Source of the DNA: Streptomyces sp. NBC_00390
GTDB lineage: Bacteria; Actinomycetota; Actinomycetes; Streptomycetales; Streptomycetaceae
DNA length: 64,000 nt
Direction: 5' to 3'
NCBI RefSeq assembly: GCF_036057275.1
Contig: NZ_CP107946.1
Span: forward strand, 1 to 64,000
Shown: positions 16,857 through 25,312 of the stretch, piece after piece
Numbering within the stretch: position 1 is the stretch's first letter
How the letters are laid out: each line of letters starts with the position of its first letter
Position numbers and translations under genes: made by a program
The notes under the pieces: generated by a model
What the model saw: only the letters and a program-made list of their open reading frames with translations
Told to the model about the DNA's origin: nothing
The model's database searches: none

Positions 16857-17450
16857 GAAGACCTCCTGCGGCGCACCACACCGAGGTGCGTCCGCGTGCT
16901 CCGAGTGGACTCGGCGATTGATGCCCCGTCATGAATGCGCGGGGTCGCCGCCGCGGCGCTGATCAACGCCGCGCCCGACGCTAAATGCCGTGATCACCCA
17001 GCGGCCGCTGGTGATCCCGGATAGGGCCGTACGGCCGACGCGAATCCCCCCTTCCGGACCCGTCGTTCTCCGCCCGCTCCCGCCCGGGCCTTCCCCCATC
17101 AGCTGTCCGGGCCCGGCACGATCGTCAGGCATCACTCCGCGTGGGGGCTCCAGGAGGGCAGGTCCGGATCCGGATCACGGCGCACCCCCGGGCCGTACGC
17201 CCTCCCCAGTCCGGGCTACCCTCTGTGATTGCTGCCCACGGAGCCGTCCGTACGGATGAAGAAGCAGCACCGCATGAGCAAGGAACGAGCGCAGTGCACC
17301 AGAGGGTCACCTGGACCGAATGCATTCCCGGGAAGAACCGGTGAGCGCCGCGCGCACCGGCCGCCGCACGAGGCCGGCGGCCCTCGCGCCGTGGCCCTCT
17401 CGCTGCCACGGGATGTTCAACCCCGGCCGACTGCGGACCGGCCCCCTCGG
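16857..17450. other. Intergenic region with a palindrome
   Basis: About 590 bases without a convincing gene. It contains a near-perfect palindrome GATCACC...GGTGATC (16992-17016) around GCGGCCGC, about 140 bases before the YVTN gene, possibly an operator or hairpin. Confidence 0.4.
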
Positions 17451-18141
17451 GGGAAGTCGGCCAAGCTGATCTGTACGGGAGTTGGGCCGGGCCGCACGGG
17501 GCACCCCTGGACCTCACCGCCGCCGGCGGCACGTCGGTCGCCTTCTCCGTGAAGCACTGGCCCAACGAGGACGGCCCCGAGATCCTGGCGGAGGACGGCC
17601 CCTCGTTCGACGGCGGCGGGGTCTGGAAGCTGCTGAACGCGCCGGGCGAGGACGGCGAGATCGGGCTCGCCCTCGACGATCTCGACACCAGCGCCCGTCG
17701 TGCGACCGTCACTGAACTCCTCGTCGGCAAGGAGGACGGGCGCATCGTGCTCTTCGCCCGGCTCGGTGACCCGGACGCGAGAAGTTCCAGGCGAGCATGC
17801 TGGACGTCCTGTCCGCGGTCACCCACCTGCTCGCCGCACCCGTCGTGCCGGAGGCGACCGACACCGTCCGTACCGCGCTGCGAGAAGAACGTGCCCGCTG
17901 GCGTGCGCAGATCGACGACGCAACCAAGTACCTCACCGACCAGGCCGTGCAGCTCCTCTTCGCGTACAGGGGGCCTCAGCTTCCCGATCTGGCGGTGCGC
18001 TACTCCAGCACCGCGCGCGGGGTGTGGATCTCGGACCGGACCGAGGACCGCAAGCTGACCGCCCTGCAGGAGATCACCCAGCACTGCCACTCACTGTTTT
18101 TCGACAGCTCCATGTACGCCCGACAGCGGGCCCGCTCCTGA
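17451..18141 (+). pseudogene. Frameshifted gene of unknown function
   Basis: The first frame reads LDLTAAGGTSVAFSVKHWPN to LFARLGDPDA and the second continues with FQASMLDVLSAVTHLLAAPV to MYARQRARS at 18141. The sequence GACGCGAGAAGTTCC at 17775-17789 needs one extra G to give D-A-E-K-F, so a single-base deletion at about 17780 breaks a protein of roughly 220 residues. The start is uncertain. No family recognised. Sequencing error or true decay cannot be separated here. Confidence 0.55.
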
Positions 18142-18170
18142 GTGGAGCTGGAGCGGCTTCTGGATGAGCT

Positions 18171-18382
18171 AGAGACGCGACACGGTCATGCTGTCGACGA
18201 ACGGGGCGAGGGCTGCCGCCGGGCACGGGCAGGTTCGGGTTGGCTTCGACCATCCAGTGGAACCATGTGCCGTTCATGTTCGAGCGATAGCCGCGTAGCG
18301 CTTGGGTGAATTCCGCGAACGTGGTGGCGCCGAAGCCGAAGTTGCCGAGGCACTCATCACCCCCGCGGGACGTCAGCGACAA
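18171..18382 (-). pseudogene. Frameshifted gene fragment
   Basis: A minus-strand frame reads GATTFAEFTQALRGYRSNMN then TWFHWMVEANPNLPVPG; after a shift the next frame gives ALAPFVDSMTVSRL and a stop at about 18171. Protein-like composition and the good join suggest the end of a decayed gene. Family unknown. Confidence 0.35.
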
Positions 18383-18390
18383 GGCACATG

Positions 18391-18424
18391 AAACCCCCGA
18401 CCGCTCAGAGATCAGGGGTTCTCG
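18391..18424. terminator. Bidirectional hairpin terminator candidate
   Basis: An 11-bp stem (18392-18402 with 18410-18420, two wobble pairs on the minus strand) with a 7-base loop, flanked by short A/T runs, between the fragment at 18171-18382 and the small gene at 18461-18619. Confidence 0.55.
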
Positions 18425-18460
18425 GTCACGGCCGCGCGACTCAAACGGATGGGCTCCTTG

Positions 18461-18619
18461 TCAACTCCAGTACTGCTGCTGAGCCTGAGCAGCTGCTGCT
18501 TCTCGTTCCCTGCGCTGGCGGTCCTGCTCCAGCTGGAACTCCCAGTCCACCCGACGCCTGTTCTCTTCCTTCCGCCGGCGCTTTTCTTCTTCGCTCTGAA
18601 TCTGCCGCGAGTCGCTCAT
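18461..18619 (-). CDS. Small highly charged helical protein (52 aa)
   Basis: ATG 18619 is preceded by GGAGAGGAAG. The 52-residue product is almost entirely charged helix (SEEEKRRRKEENRRRVDWEF, then QDRQRREREAAAAQAQQQYW), likely one continuous single alpha helix. No family recognised; monocistronic, with a hairpin about 40 bases downstream of its stop. Confidence 0.5.
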   Translation of the reverse strand: MSDSRQIQSEEEKRRRKEENRRRVDWEFQLEQDRQRREREAAAAQAQQQYWS

Positions 18620-18960
18620 CTGCTTCCTCTCCTCCTGGCGGTGGAGCACCCCCTCATCACCTCGCTGCACGTGGGCTGCTTGAGCAGAGATCCACCGCAG
18701 ATGATCCAACTTGGTTGACTCTAGGGTCAATTGTCGGGGGGCGAGTGACAGACGGCAAGACTTCGCAGACTTCCCCATTGTCGGGACAAAGATCAATTAG
18801 CCTCGATCTTTCGTGACGGTCCGTCGGCTTCTTCGGCGGGCCGTTTCGGTCGTTCGGGCTGGTGGCGGCCAGGCTGATGGCCCGGCTGTCGCGTCGGGTG
18901 GGCGCCGGGTTCCACGGCTCCGGTCGGGTGGTGCTGCTCGCAGGGACGGGAACATGCTGG

Positions 18961-19360
18961 TCAGCCAGGGTTCGGGAGAGCTTCGAGTCGTGCCAGGGCG
19001 TCGGTGATCACGTCGGTCCAGGGCCAGTGGCGGGCGAACCGCAGATGTCGGCGGCGGGCCGTGGTGACGAGCTGGGCGGCGGCGGAGAAGAGGCGGAGCC
19101 GGAGGCGGCGGGGTTCCCACCTGCGGGTTTCGCCGGTGATAGCGAGCATGGGCATCCATGCGAGGAGGTCGAGGGCGAGCTGGACGATCTCCAGCCAGAT
19201 CTGATTCTGCGCGGTGTCGTGCAGGGGCAGGTTGCGCAGGCCGGTGGCGCGGGCGGCGCGGATGCGGTCCTCGGCCCTCGCGCGTTGGCGGTGCCGTAGT
19301 TCGAGTGCGGCGATCGGAACGTCCACTGTGTTGGTGGCGAAGCAGGTGGGTTCGCCCTCA
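18961..19360 (-). mobile_element. IS1380-family transposase remnant (C-terminal part)
   Basis: The minus strand encodes the typical IS1380 end: ELRHRQRARAEDRIRAARAT (catalytic-Glu region), LRNLPLHDTAQNQIWLEIVQ, and RRWEPRRLRLRLFSAAAQLV, stopping at 18961. The N-terminal two thirds with the DDE aspartates is missing; the fragment begins exactly where the neighbouring HTH gene ends (about 19358), so the insertion probably defines that gene's present 3' end. Confidence 0.85.
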
Positions 19361-20833
19361 ACCACTCGGTGCTTGGGAGCTGGTCTTGTAGTTGAAGTGC
19401 GACCAGTTGCTGGTGTCGCTTTCGGTTCCGTCTTCGGCGATGGCAGTGACATGCCATCGACCTTCTTGATCGCCGTACCAGTCGAAGGTGAACGACGTGC
19501 TCGTGGTCGTGTCGCTGAACCCAGTGACCCATACGTCGGGGCACATGCATTCCACCTCGTACCTGTACGAGGTAGCTCCTGGCTTTTCCTCCCATGTCAG
19601 CGTGGTGGTGCGAGGGAAGTGGGTGAACAGCGTGTTGTCCGCTGGACTGATGTGCTGTGGTGCATCCCGAGAGAACGTCTCGGCGGACAAGGAAGTCTCC
19701 GGGGCAGTGGTCGGCGGGTCCAGTGTCGGGGTGGGAGGAGGCTTGCCCGTCGAGCCCGAAGACTTCGACGGTTGAGGCCGATCGTTGCCGCCGCTGTTCC
19801 CGCCGGACTGACTAGCCCCGGAGGAAGGATCGTTCGACTGCCCCCGATTCCCACCCGGGTTCTCAGTAGCGGAGGAGGTCGGCGTCCCACCGCCAACGCC
19901 CTCACCGCGCTCCTTGTCGGTCAGCCACTGCCTGAGAAGCACCACACTTAGCACCAGGGCTGCCACGCACGCCATGGCCACCAGTGGCCCGGCCCAAGAA
20001 CGTGACGGCGTCGCTGAAAGTGCTGAGTCGGGAGCCTCGGAAGTAGGCACGACCAGCGTGCTGTCGTCCTCTGAGCGGCGTTCGGCGGCTTCCAGCCGAA
20101 CGATGTCGCGTCTGAGTGATTCCCGCAGCACGATCAGGATCTGGTCGGTCCTGTCGAGGATCGCCTCAAGAGTCGAGCGGTGCCAGCCATCGCTGGGTGT
20201 GTCGGGGATGAAGGACAGTTCGTCGACTAGGGGGACGCCCGCTTCAGCCACATCTTCGGCGAGCCGGACGCTCTCGTTGTGCACTTGCACTGCTGGGTGG
20301 TCGTCGCCCAGCTCGTGTTCGTCACCGATCTCTTCGTCTGCCCGCTGACTCTCCTCCGACTCAGCAGAGATTCGGGATGTGCGTTCGGCCCGACGCACGT
20401 GATCGGTCTGTGCCTGCGTCTGCTCGACCTGATGTGCGAGCCGGTACTCACGTGCGAGGCGCGGTTGCTTCACGGCGAAAGCGTCGAAGTACACCTGGAG
20501 CACGTGGTTGCGTACCGGCTCGGTCAGCGGATTCCCGGCAAGCTCCTCGACCAGGCCCAAGATCGCTTTCAGTGTCTCGAGCTCGGGCACCCGTTGCCCG
20601 TTGGCGATCCTGCTCAGCGTGGTTCCGCTGAACCCCTCTCCCTGCGGCCGGAGCCGGTCACTGATCGCCTTGTAGTCATAGCCCAGTTGCTTCATGGGGT
20701 CGAAGAACTGCTCCCGCATGACCTCGGCGAACACACGAAGCTCGGTCCGCAGCTCAGCCGATGCCAAGTCGTTGCGCGGCCGCCCCCTCGTGGGCCTGCG
20801 GGCTAATCCGCCGCCCCGGCTCTCCTCAGACAC
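19358..20833 (-). CDS. HTH-membrane-Fn3-like protein (pair A, large)
   Basis: Protein of 491 residues. The N-terminus has an HTH-like domain (about 55-100: TTLSRIANGQRVPELETLKA), then a charged helical region (130-250), one membrane helix (281-302), a Ser/Gly/Pro-rich spacer (about 310-395) and an extracellular beta domain with WEEKPGATSYRYEVECMCPD and FTFDWYGDQEGRWHVTAIAE, typical of fibronectin-III-like folds. The GTG start follows AAGGAGTGA. Divergent from two small genes. Its C-terminus abuts the IS1380 remnant and could be altered. Inferred: a membrane sensor with a cytoplasmic DNA- or protein-binding head. Confidence 0.75.
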   Translation of the reverse strand: MSEESRGGGLARRPTRGRPRNDLASAELRTELRVFAEVMREQFFDPMKQLGYDYKAISDRLRPQGEGFSGTTLSRIANGQRVPELETLKAILGLVEELAGNPLTEPVRNHVLQVYFDAFAVKQPRLAREYRLAHQVEQTQAQTDHVRRAERTSRISAESEESQRADEEIGDEHELGDDHPAVQVHNESVRLAEDVAEAGVPLVDELSFIPDTPSDGWHRSTLEAILDRTDQILIVLRESLRRDIVRLEAAERRSEDDSTLVVPTSEAPDSALSATPSRSWAGPLVAMACVAALVLSVVLLRQWLTDKERGEGVGGGTPTSSATENPGGNRGQSNDPSSGASQSGGNSGGNDRPQPSKSSGSTGKPPPTPTLDPPTTAPETSLSAETFSRDAPQHISPADNTLFTHFPRTTTLTWEEKPGATSYRYEVECMCPDVWVTGFSDTTTSTSFTFDWYGDQEGRWHVTAIAEDGTESDTSNWSHFNYKTSSQAPSG

Positions 20834-20996
20834 TCATCACTCCTTGTTGCGCAGCGGGCGTTGTTTCACCTCTGACCTGCGGTTCTTTCCATTTCTTTCC
20901 TCTTGAGCAGCAATTTCCGGTCCTCGACGGTGGGGGCAACGGCCTCGAGCACGACCCTCCGGCCGTGTCACCGACTGCCGCAAGAGGAGGACCAGC

Positions 20997-21062
20997 ATGC
21001 TGCATTGCGCGCATTGCCCGCAGCCGATCACAAACGTCCAGTTGACCCTGAAGTGGGTGTGA
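20997..21062 (+). CDS. 21-aa CxxC peptide (pair A, small 1)
   Basis: A strong GAGGAGGACC site precedes ATG 20997. The 21-residue product begins MLHCAHCPQP, a CxxC motif. Its TGA overlaps the GTG of the next frame, indicating translational coupling. It may be a leader peptide or a genuine micro-protein. Confidence 0.45.
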   Translation: MLHCAHCPQPITNVQLTLKWV

Positions 21063-21199
21063 CGGTGTACGAACTGCTCATCCAGTCCACCGGGAATCTC
21101 GTGTCTGGCCTCGCGTTGGCCGTCGGCACCCTGGCTTTCCGCAGGGCCAGGGCCTGGCGCATCCGCCGTCGTCACCGCACCGATGACAGCAGCACCTGA
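21059..21199 (+). CDS. 46-aa small membrane protein (pair A, small 2)
   Basis: GTG 21059 overlaps the stop of the 21-aa peptide. The product has one hydrophobic helix (NLVSGLALAVGTLAF) followed by a very basic tail (RRARAWRIRRRHR). It sits divergent to the large HTH-membrane gene, the same position as the small proteins at 24829, 27181, 29175 and 31076. Confidence 0.5.
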   Translation: MTVYELLIQSTGNLVSGLALAVGTLAFRRARAWRIRRRHRTDDSST

Positions 21200-21321
21200 C
21201 GGAACCCTCTGGCCCGAGCCATCGGCCCTTCTGGCCAGCCATTCCAACTTCGACAGTGTGACCGGGCGGCAAAGCCCCGGAGGCCGTCGGGCTGCCTCCG
21301 GGGCTCGCACGCGGTGCCGGT

Positions 21322-21990
21322 CTACAGCGGCTTTCCCGCGCAGTCGACGTACTCGCGGTCGGCGTCGCGGTGCGGCTCGATGCAGTCGGCGTGGGCGGCG
21401 TCCTGATCGTAGGCGTGGCGCTGAAGGAAGGCGCCGGCGTGTGCGGCGGCCTCGGCGGCGCTGCCGTAGGGCTCGGGGCCCTTCTCGGTCACACCGGTCC
21501 CGGTGGTGGCTTCCCACACGTAGCCGCCCTGGCCGGGAAGTTCGATGATCTCGGCGCGGCCTCCGGCCAGTTCCAGCTCGACGGGGCGGGGCTCGCCCTT
21601 CTTCGGCACGGCTTCGGGCCACCTGAGGCGGGCGGACTGGCGGGTGATGCCCCAGGCGTCGCCAAGGTGCCGGTAGGTGGCGCCGGTGTGCCCGGCGTTC
21701 TTCGCGGTGCGGCCGGCCAGGGTGTCGACGGCGCGCTGGGCCTCGCGCAGCGCGCGCAGCATGGCCAGCTGGACGTCGGGGGCGGCCAGGGCGGGGTCGG
21801 GGAGGTCCTGTCCGGCGGCGCGGTGGTCGGCGGCCCGGGTGGAGAGCGTCCGGGCGAGGGCGAGCACGGCGTCCTCGACGGCGTCGTGGAGGTCGAACTG
21901 GTCGTCCTCGGTGACCTCGCGCCAGGCGGGCTCGCGCAGGGTCATGATCTGGGTCCAGAACTCGGGGTCGTCCTTCGTCGGCAGGCTCAT
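21322..21990 (-). CDS. Putative DNA-binding protein (222 aa)
   Basis: Residues about 30-130 are helical and include an HTH-like segment (TYRHLGDAWGITRQSARLRW). The C-terminal part, with GGYVWEATTGTGVTEKGPEP and a conserved-looking AGAFLQRHAYDQDAAHADC, is a small mixed domain. ATG 21990 follows AGGGAAA; the longer frame upstream lacks a ribosome-binding site. Hypothetical with a probable regulatory role. It sits between pairs A and B but does not share their architecture. Confidence 0.65.
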   Translation of the reverse strand: MSLPTKDDPEFWTQIMTLREPAWREVTEDDQFDLHDAVEDAVLALARTLSTRAADHRAAGQDLPDPALAAPDVQLAMLRALREAQRAVDTLAGRTAKNAGHTGATYRHLGDAWGITRQSARLRWPEAVPKKGEPRPVELELAGGRAEIIELPGQGGYVWEATTGTGVTEKGPEPYGSAAEAAAHAGAFLQRHAYDQDAAHADCIEPHRDADREYVDCAGKPL

Positions 21991-22162
21991 GCGACAAGTT
22001 TCCCTGTCACCTGACGTCGCGACAAGCAAACCTGCCAATACGGCATATGACAGTTCCCCCTGTCGTTCTGGGCTCCGGATATGTGAGCTTATCCGGAGTC
22101 CATGCGGAGACCATGGTGAAGACGCTGTCGGACCAGTTGGAGCCCTTCAACAGCACCTGCTG

Positions 22163-24700
22163 TCATGTCTGCACCGCATACAGCTTGCCGTCGTCGCCGC
22201 CGAAGTAGACCACGCCGTCGGCCACCGTCGGTGACGAAGTCACGTCGCCATAGCTGGTGAGGAAGGACCAGATCTTCTTTCCGGTGTCCGCGTTCACCGC
22301 ATACAGCTTGCGGACGTTGCTGCCGACGTAGACCACGCCGTCAGCCACCGCCGGCGACGATTCCAGCGCGTCACCGGTGGGGAAGGACCAGCGCTGCTTC
22401 CCAGTGTCCGCGCCCACCGCATACAGCTTGCCGTCGTCGCTGCCGACGTAGACCACGCCGTCGACCACCGCCGGCGACGAGAAAACCCAGATGCCGGTGG
22501 GGAAGGACCAGCGCTGCTTCCCGGAGTCCGCGCCCACCGCATACAGCTTGCCGTCGTTACTGCCGACGTAGACCACGCCGTCGACCACCGCCGGCGACGA
22601 TCTCACCGCGCCACCGGTGGGGAAGGACCAGCGCTGCTTCCCGGAGTCCGCGCCCACCGCATACAGCTTGCCGTCGTTACTGCCGACGTAGACCACGCCG
22701 TCGACCACCACCGGCGACGATCTCACCGCGCCACCGGTGGGGAAGGACCAGCGCTGCTTCCCAGTGTCCGCGCCCACCGCATACAGCTTGCCGTCGTTGC
22801 TACCGACGTAGACCACGCCGTCGACCACCACCGGCGACGATCTCACCGCGTCACCGGTGGGGAAGGACCAGCGCTGCTTCCCGGAGTCCGCGCCCACCGC
22901 ATACAGCTTGCCGTCGTCGCTGCCGACGTAGACCACGCCGTCGACCACCACCGGCGACGAAGACACGAAGTAGCCGGTGCGGAAGGACCAGCTCTCCCTT
23001 TCGGTGTCCGTGTCCACCGCGTACAGCCAGCGGTCCCAGCTGCCCACGTAGACGACCCCGTTGGCCACCGCTGGCGAGGAGGACACCAGGCTGTTGGTGA
23101 GGAAGGACCAGATCTCCTCACCGGGCATGCGGCTGGGACTTGGGGTGGTAGACGAGCTGATCTTCCCGCCTGGTTCTCTGGGCGGCCCTGCTTCGGAGGA
23201 GCCGTTGTCGAGGATCTTCCGGGTGGCGAGGGCGGTGGCGGCGACGAGGGTGGTTCCGGTCAGGCCGAGCAAGGCGCGGCGCCGGGATATGACGTGGTGC
23301 GGTCTGGAGGGGTGGCCGTGCGCCGGGAGTGCTGGGTCCGCTGGCTGGTCTGCAGCGTCGGCTTTGTTGGTGTCGGGGGCGGGCGAGGGCGGGACCGAGC
23401 TAGGTGTCTTTGGACGGTCGCGGTCAGCTTCCGCTGCGGTCTCGGGCCGTGGGCCGCCGGTGGCGGGCGTGCTCCTGTCTATCTGCGGTGAGAGCGCTGA
23501 GCTGGTCGAAGGAATTGATTCCGGGGTGGGAGCAATGGCGGTCGGCAGGGAACGGGCCTGCAGTTCCCGGCTCACCTGCTCGAGCGCGGAGGTGAGGACT
23601 TCGTCGGCTTCGGCGAGGACCGATGTCCCGTGTTGGGTGGCGTGGTCTTCGACCAGGCGAGCGAGTACGCCGTCCCGGCGGATCACCTCGGCCCGCGCCT
23701 GGCGCAGTTGCCGTGCGGTGTCCCGCAGTTGTTCACTGAGGTGCTTCACGGCCTGCATCGCGATCTCATGCCGTCGCTCCAGCTCCTCGATGCGCTCCTC
23801 GGCGCTCGGTCCTGGGAGAGCATGGAGGGACACGCCCCCGCCGATCTGGGCTTCCTTCTCGGCCTGCTGCTTCGCCCGCGTGACAGCCGCCAGCAGGACC
23901 CGCAGCTCCTCCATCTCGGCCAGCAGTTCGCTTTCACGGATCTGTCCGGCGCGTTCGGCGCCCTCACCCTGTACGCGAAGCTGCTGCACTTCCTGTGAAA
24001 GCCCGGCCAGCTGCCGATCCAGTGATGCGCGCTCGCTCTCCAGGGCATGCACCTGCCCGGCAAGCCCTCGTACCTCTTCACGGGCACGCTGAGCCTCGAC
24101 ATGACGTAGTCGAGCGACCCGCTCGGAGCGACCCAGCTCTTCAAGCGTGTATCCGAGCACCGTCCTCAGCTGTTGCTCGCGCCGCTTGCGCTGCTCCAGG
24201 TCCGCACTCAGCCGAGCCCCCTGCAGCTGCGCCGCGGCGGCGGCGCGGACCGCGGCATCCCGCGCGTCGATGGCCTCATACAGCGACACTAGTACCGGAA
24301 GCTTCACTTCCAGCGCCGTGTAGTAGGAGTCCCACAGCTCCTGCCGACGCTGAGCCGGGGGTGGTTCGGGCAGGTTCTCCGCAGCAATGTCGAGCAGATG
24401 CTGCACCACGTCCCGGGTGGGCATCCGGTCGCCGGCCATCTCCTTCTGCAGCGTCGTCTTCGTCACTCCCGAGACGTCACGCTGTCGGCCATCGGTACCT
24501 GCCCGGCCTGGACCACCCACCCTTCTCTCCAGCTCGTCCGCCATCCGCTGGATCGACCACGAATCACCGCCCAAGGTGCGCAGCGGTTCCAGCACGACCG
24601 CGCGCCATGTCGTGAGCCAGCGCCGGATCTCCGGCGGCAGATCTTTGTTCACCGGCTTCATTGGCCGGCCCGCCCGGCGCGACGGTTCCTGACCGCTCAT
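22163..24700 (-). CDS. HTH-coiled coil-membrane-PQQ propeller protein (pair B, large)
   Basis: Protein of about 845 residues. An HTH-like N-terminus (SWSIQRMADELERRVGG; TKTTLQKEMAGDRMPTRDVV) is followed by a long coiled coil (about 130-370), a Pro/Ala-rich spacer, a membrane helix (RRALLGLTGTTLVAATALA) and eight 40-residue repeats ending the protein. Each repeat has the form SSPAVVDGVVYVGSDDGKLY-AV, the PQQ/BamB-type beta-propeller blade with a WSFPTG strand. The propeller should lie outside the membrane and the HTH inside. ATG 24700 is chosen because upstream frame sequence is not protein-like. Divergent from 24829-25179. Confidence 0.8.
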   Translation of the reverse strand: MSGQEPSRRAGRPMKPVNKDLPPEIRRWLTTWRAVVLEPLRTLGGDSWSIQRMADELERRVGGPGRAGTDGRQRDVSGVTKTTLQKEMAGDRMPTRDVVQHLLDIAAENLPEPPPAQRRQELWDSYYTALEVKLPVLVSLYEAIDARDAAVRAAAAAQLQGARLSADLEQRKRREQQLRTVLGYTLEELGRSERVARLRHVEAQRAREEVRGLAGQVHALESERASLDRQLAGLSQEVQQLRVQGEGAERAGQIRESELLAEMEELRVLLAAVTRAKQQAEKEAQIGGGVSLHALPGPSAEERIEELERRHEIAMQAVKHLSEQLRDTARQLRQARAEVIRRDGVLARLVEDHATQHGTSVLAEADEVLTSALEQVSRELQARSLPTAIAPTPESIPSTSSALSPQIDRSTPATGGPRPETAAEADRDRPKTPSSVPPSPAPDTNKADAADQPADPALPAHGHPSRPHHVISRRRALLGLTGTTLVAATALATRKILDNGSSEAGPPREPGGKISSSTTPSPSRMPGEEIWSFLTNSLVSSSPAVANGVVYVGSWDRWLYAVDTDTERESWSFRTGYFVSSSPVVVDGVVYVGSDDGKLYAVGADSGKQRWSFPTGDAVRSSPVVVDGVVYVGSNDGKLYAVGADTGKQRWSFPTGGAVRSSPVVVDGVVYVGSNDGKLYAVGADSGKQRWSFPTGGAVRSSPAVVDGVVYVGSNDGKLYAVGADSGKQRWSFPTGIWVFSSPAVVDGVVYVGSDDGKLYAVGADTGKQRWSFPTGDALESSPAVADGVVYVGSNVRKLYAVNADTGKKIWSFLTSYGDVTSSPTVADGVVYFGGDDGKLYAVQT
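22185..23120. repeat. 120-bp tandem repeats encoding the PQQ propeller
   Basis: Eight units of 120 bp; the central five differ at only a few positions each, indicating recent expansion or homogenisation. Copy number is likely unstable and may be mis-assembled from short reads. Confidence 0.85.
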
Positions 24701-24828
24701 CAACCATCGGTCCCGTTCCTGTGATTCCCCCCGGGAGCCCGCTCCGGTCCCGCTTACGCGCCAATCGGGCACGTCGCGACGGTGAACGGACACCGCCGGC
24801 GTCGTCGGCCCGATGGCAGGAGTCCACC

Positions 24829-25179
24829 ATGCTCGATCCCCAGCGCCCTGCGCAGAGCAATCCGGGATCTTCCCCCGCACCTCAGGCACGCCCTTCTCGC
24901 ACCCCCGCACTGGCGGGAGCGGGCATCGGCAGCGTCGGCGCGCTCACCGCCGCCATGGCAGGAGCGCCCTGGGGAGCCGTCCTGAGTCTGGCCATAGTCG
25001 GCCTGGTCGTTGTCCTGCTGCAGTCCGCACTGCACGTTCTCATTCCCCAGGAGTCCGATCACCGCCTCACCTGGTGGATCAACCTCCGCGAACACCGCAC
25101 CCGCCGGCGCTCCCCACAGCCTCAGCCCGCGCCCGAAACACCTCCCCCCGCACCGAATCAGCAGCACCCCACCCCGTAG
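24829..25179 (+). CDS. 116-aa small membrane protein (pair B, small)
   Basis: ATG 24829 follows GGCAGGAG. After a Pro/Ala-rich start there is a hydrophobic stretch (WGAVLSLAIVGLVVVLLQSA), then WWINLREHRTRRR and a Pro-rich tail. It is divergent from the PQQ-propeller protein with 128 bases between the starts. No family recognised. Confidence 0.65.
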   Translation: MLDPQRPAQSNPGSSPAPQARPSRTPALAGAGIGSVGALTAAMAGAPWGAVLSLAIVGLVVVLLQSALHVLIPQESDHRLTWWINLREHRTRRRSPQPQPAPETPPPAPNQQHPTP

Positions 25180-25210
25180 GCGAGAAGGCGTACCAAGGAG
25201 GTCGGCACGG

Positions 25211-25285
25211 GACGCGTCCCGCGTGACCGAGCCCGTCCTTCTGGGCCTGGCGGTCCTGGCCGTCGGTAACCGCGTCAAACGCTGA
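25211..25285 (+). pseudogene. Relic of a pentapeptide-protein C-terminus
   Basis: Encodes ASRVTEPVLLGLAVLAVGNR then VKR and a stop, matching the end of the protein at 7892-9799 (ASRLTEPVLLGLAALAIRGR then VKR). Nothing upstream matches the rest of that protein, so this is the last 25 codons of a lost paralogue. Confidence 0.6.
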
Positions 25286-25312
25286 CCCAGCACAGCCGAC
25301 GACGGCGGGTCG

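Noticed and set aside
22185..23120. 120-bp repeats considered as a CRISPR or satellite array
   Set aside because: The period is a multiple of three and encodes PQQ blades in frame.
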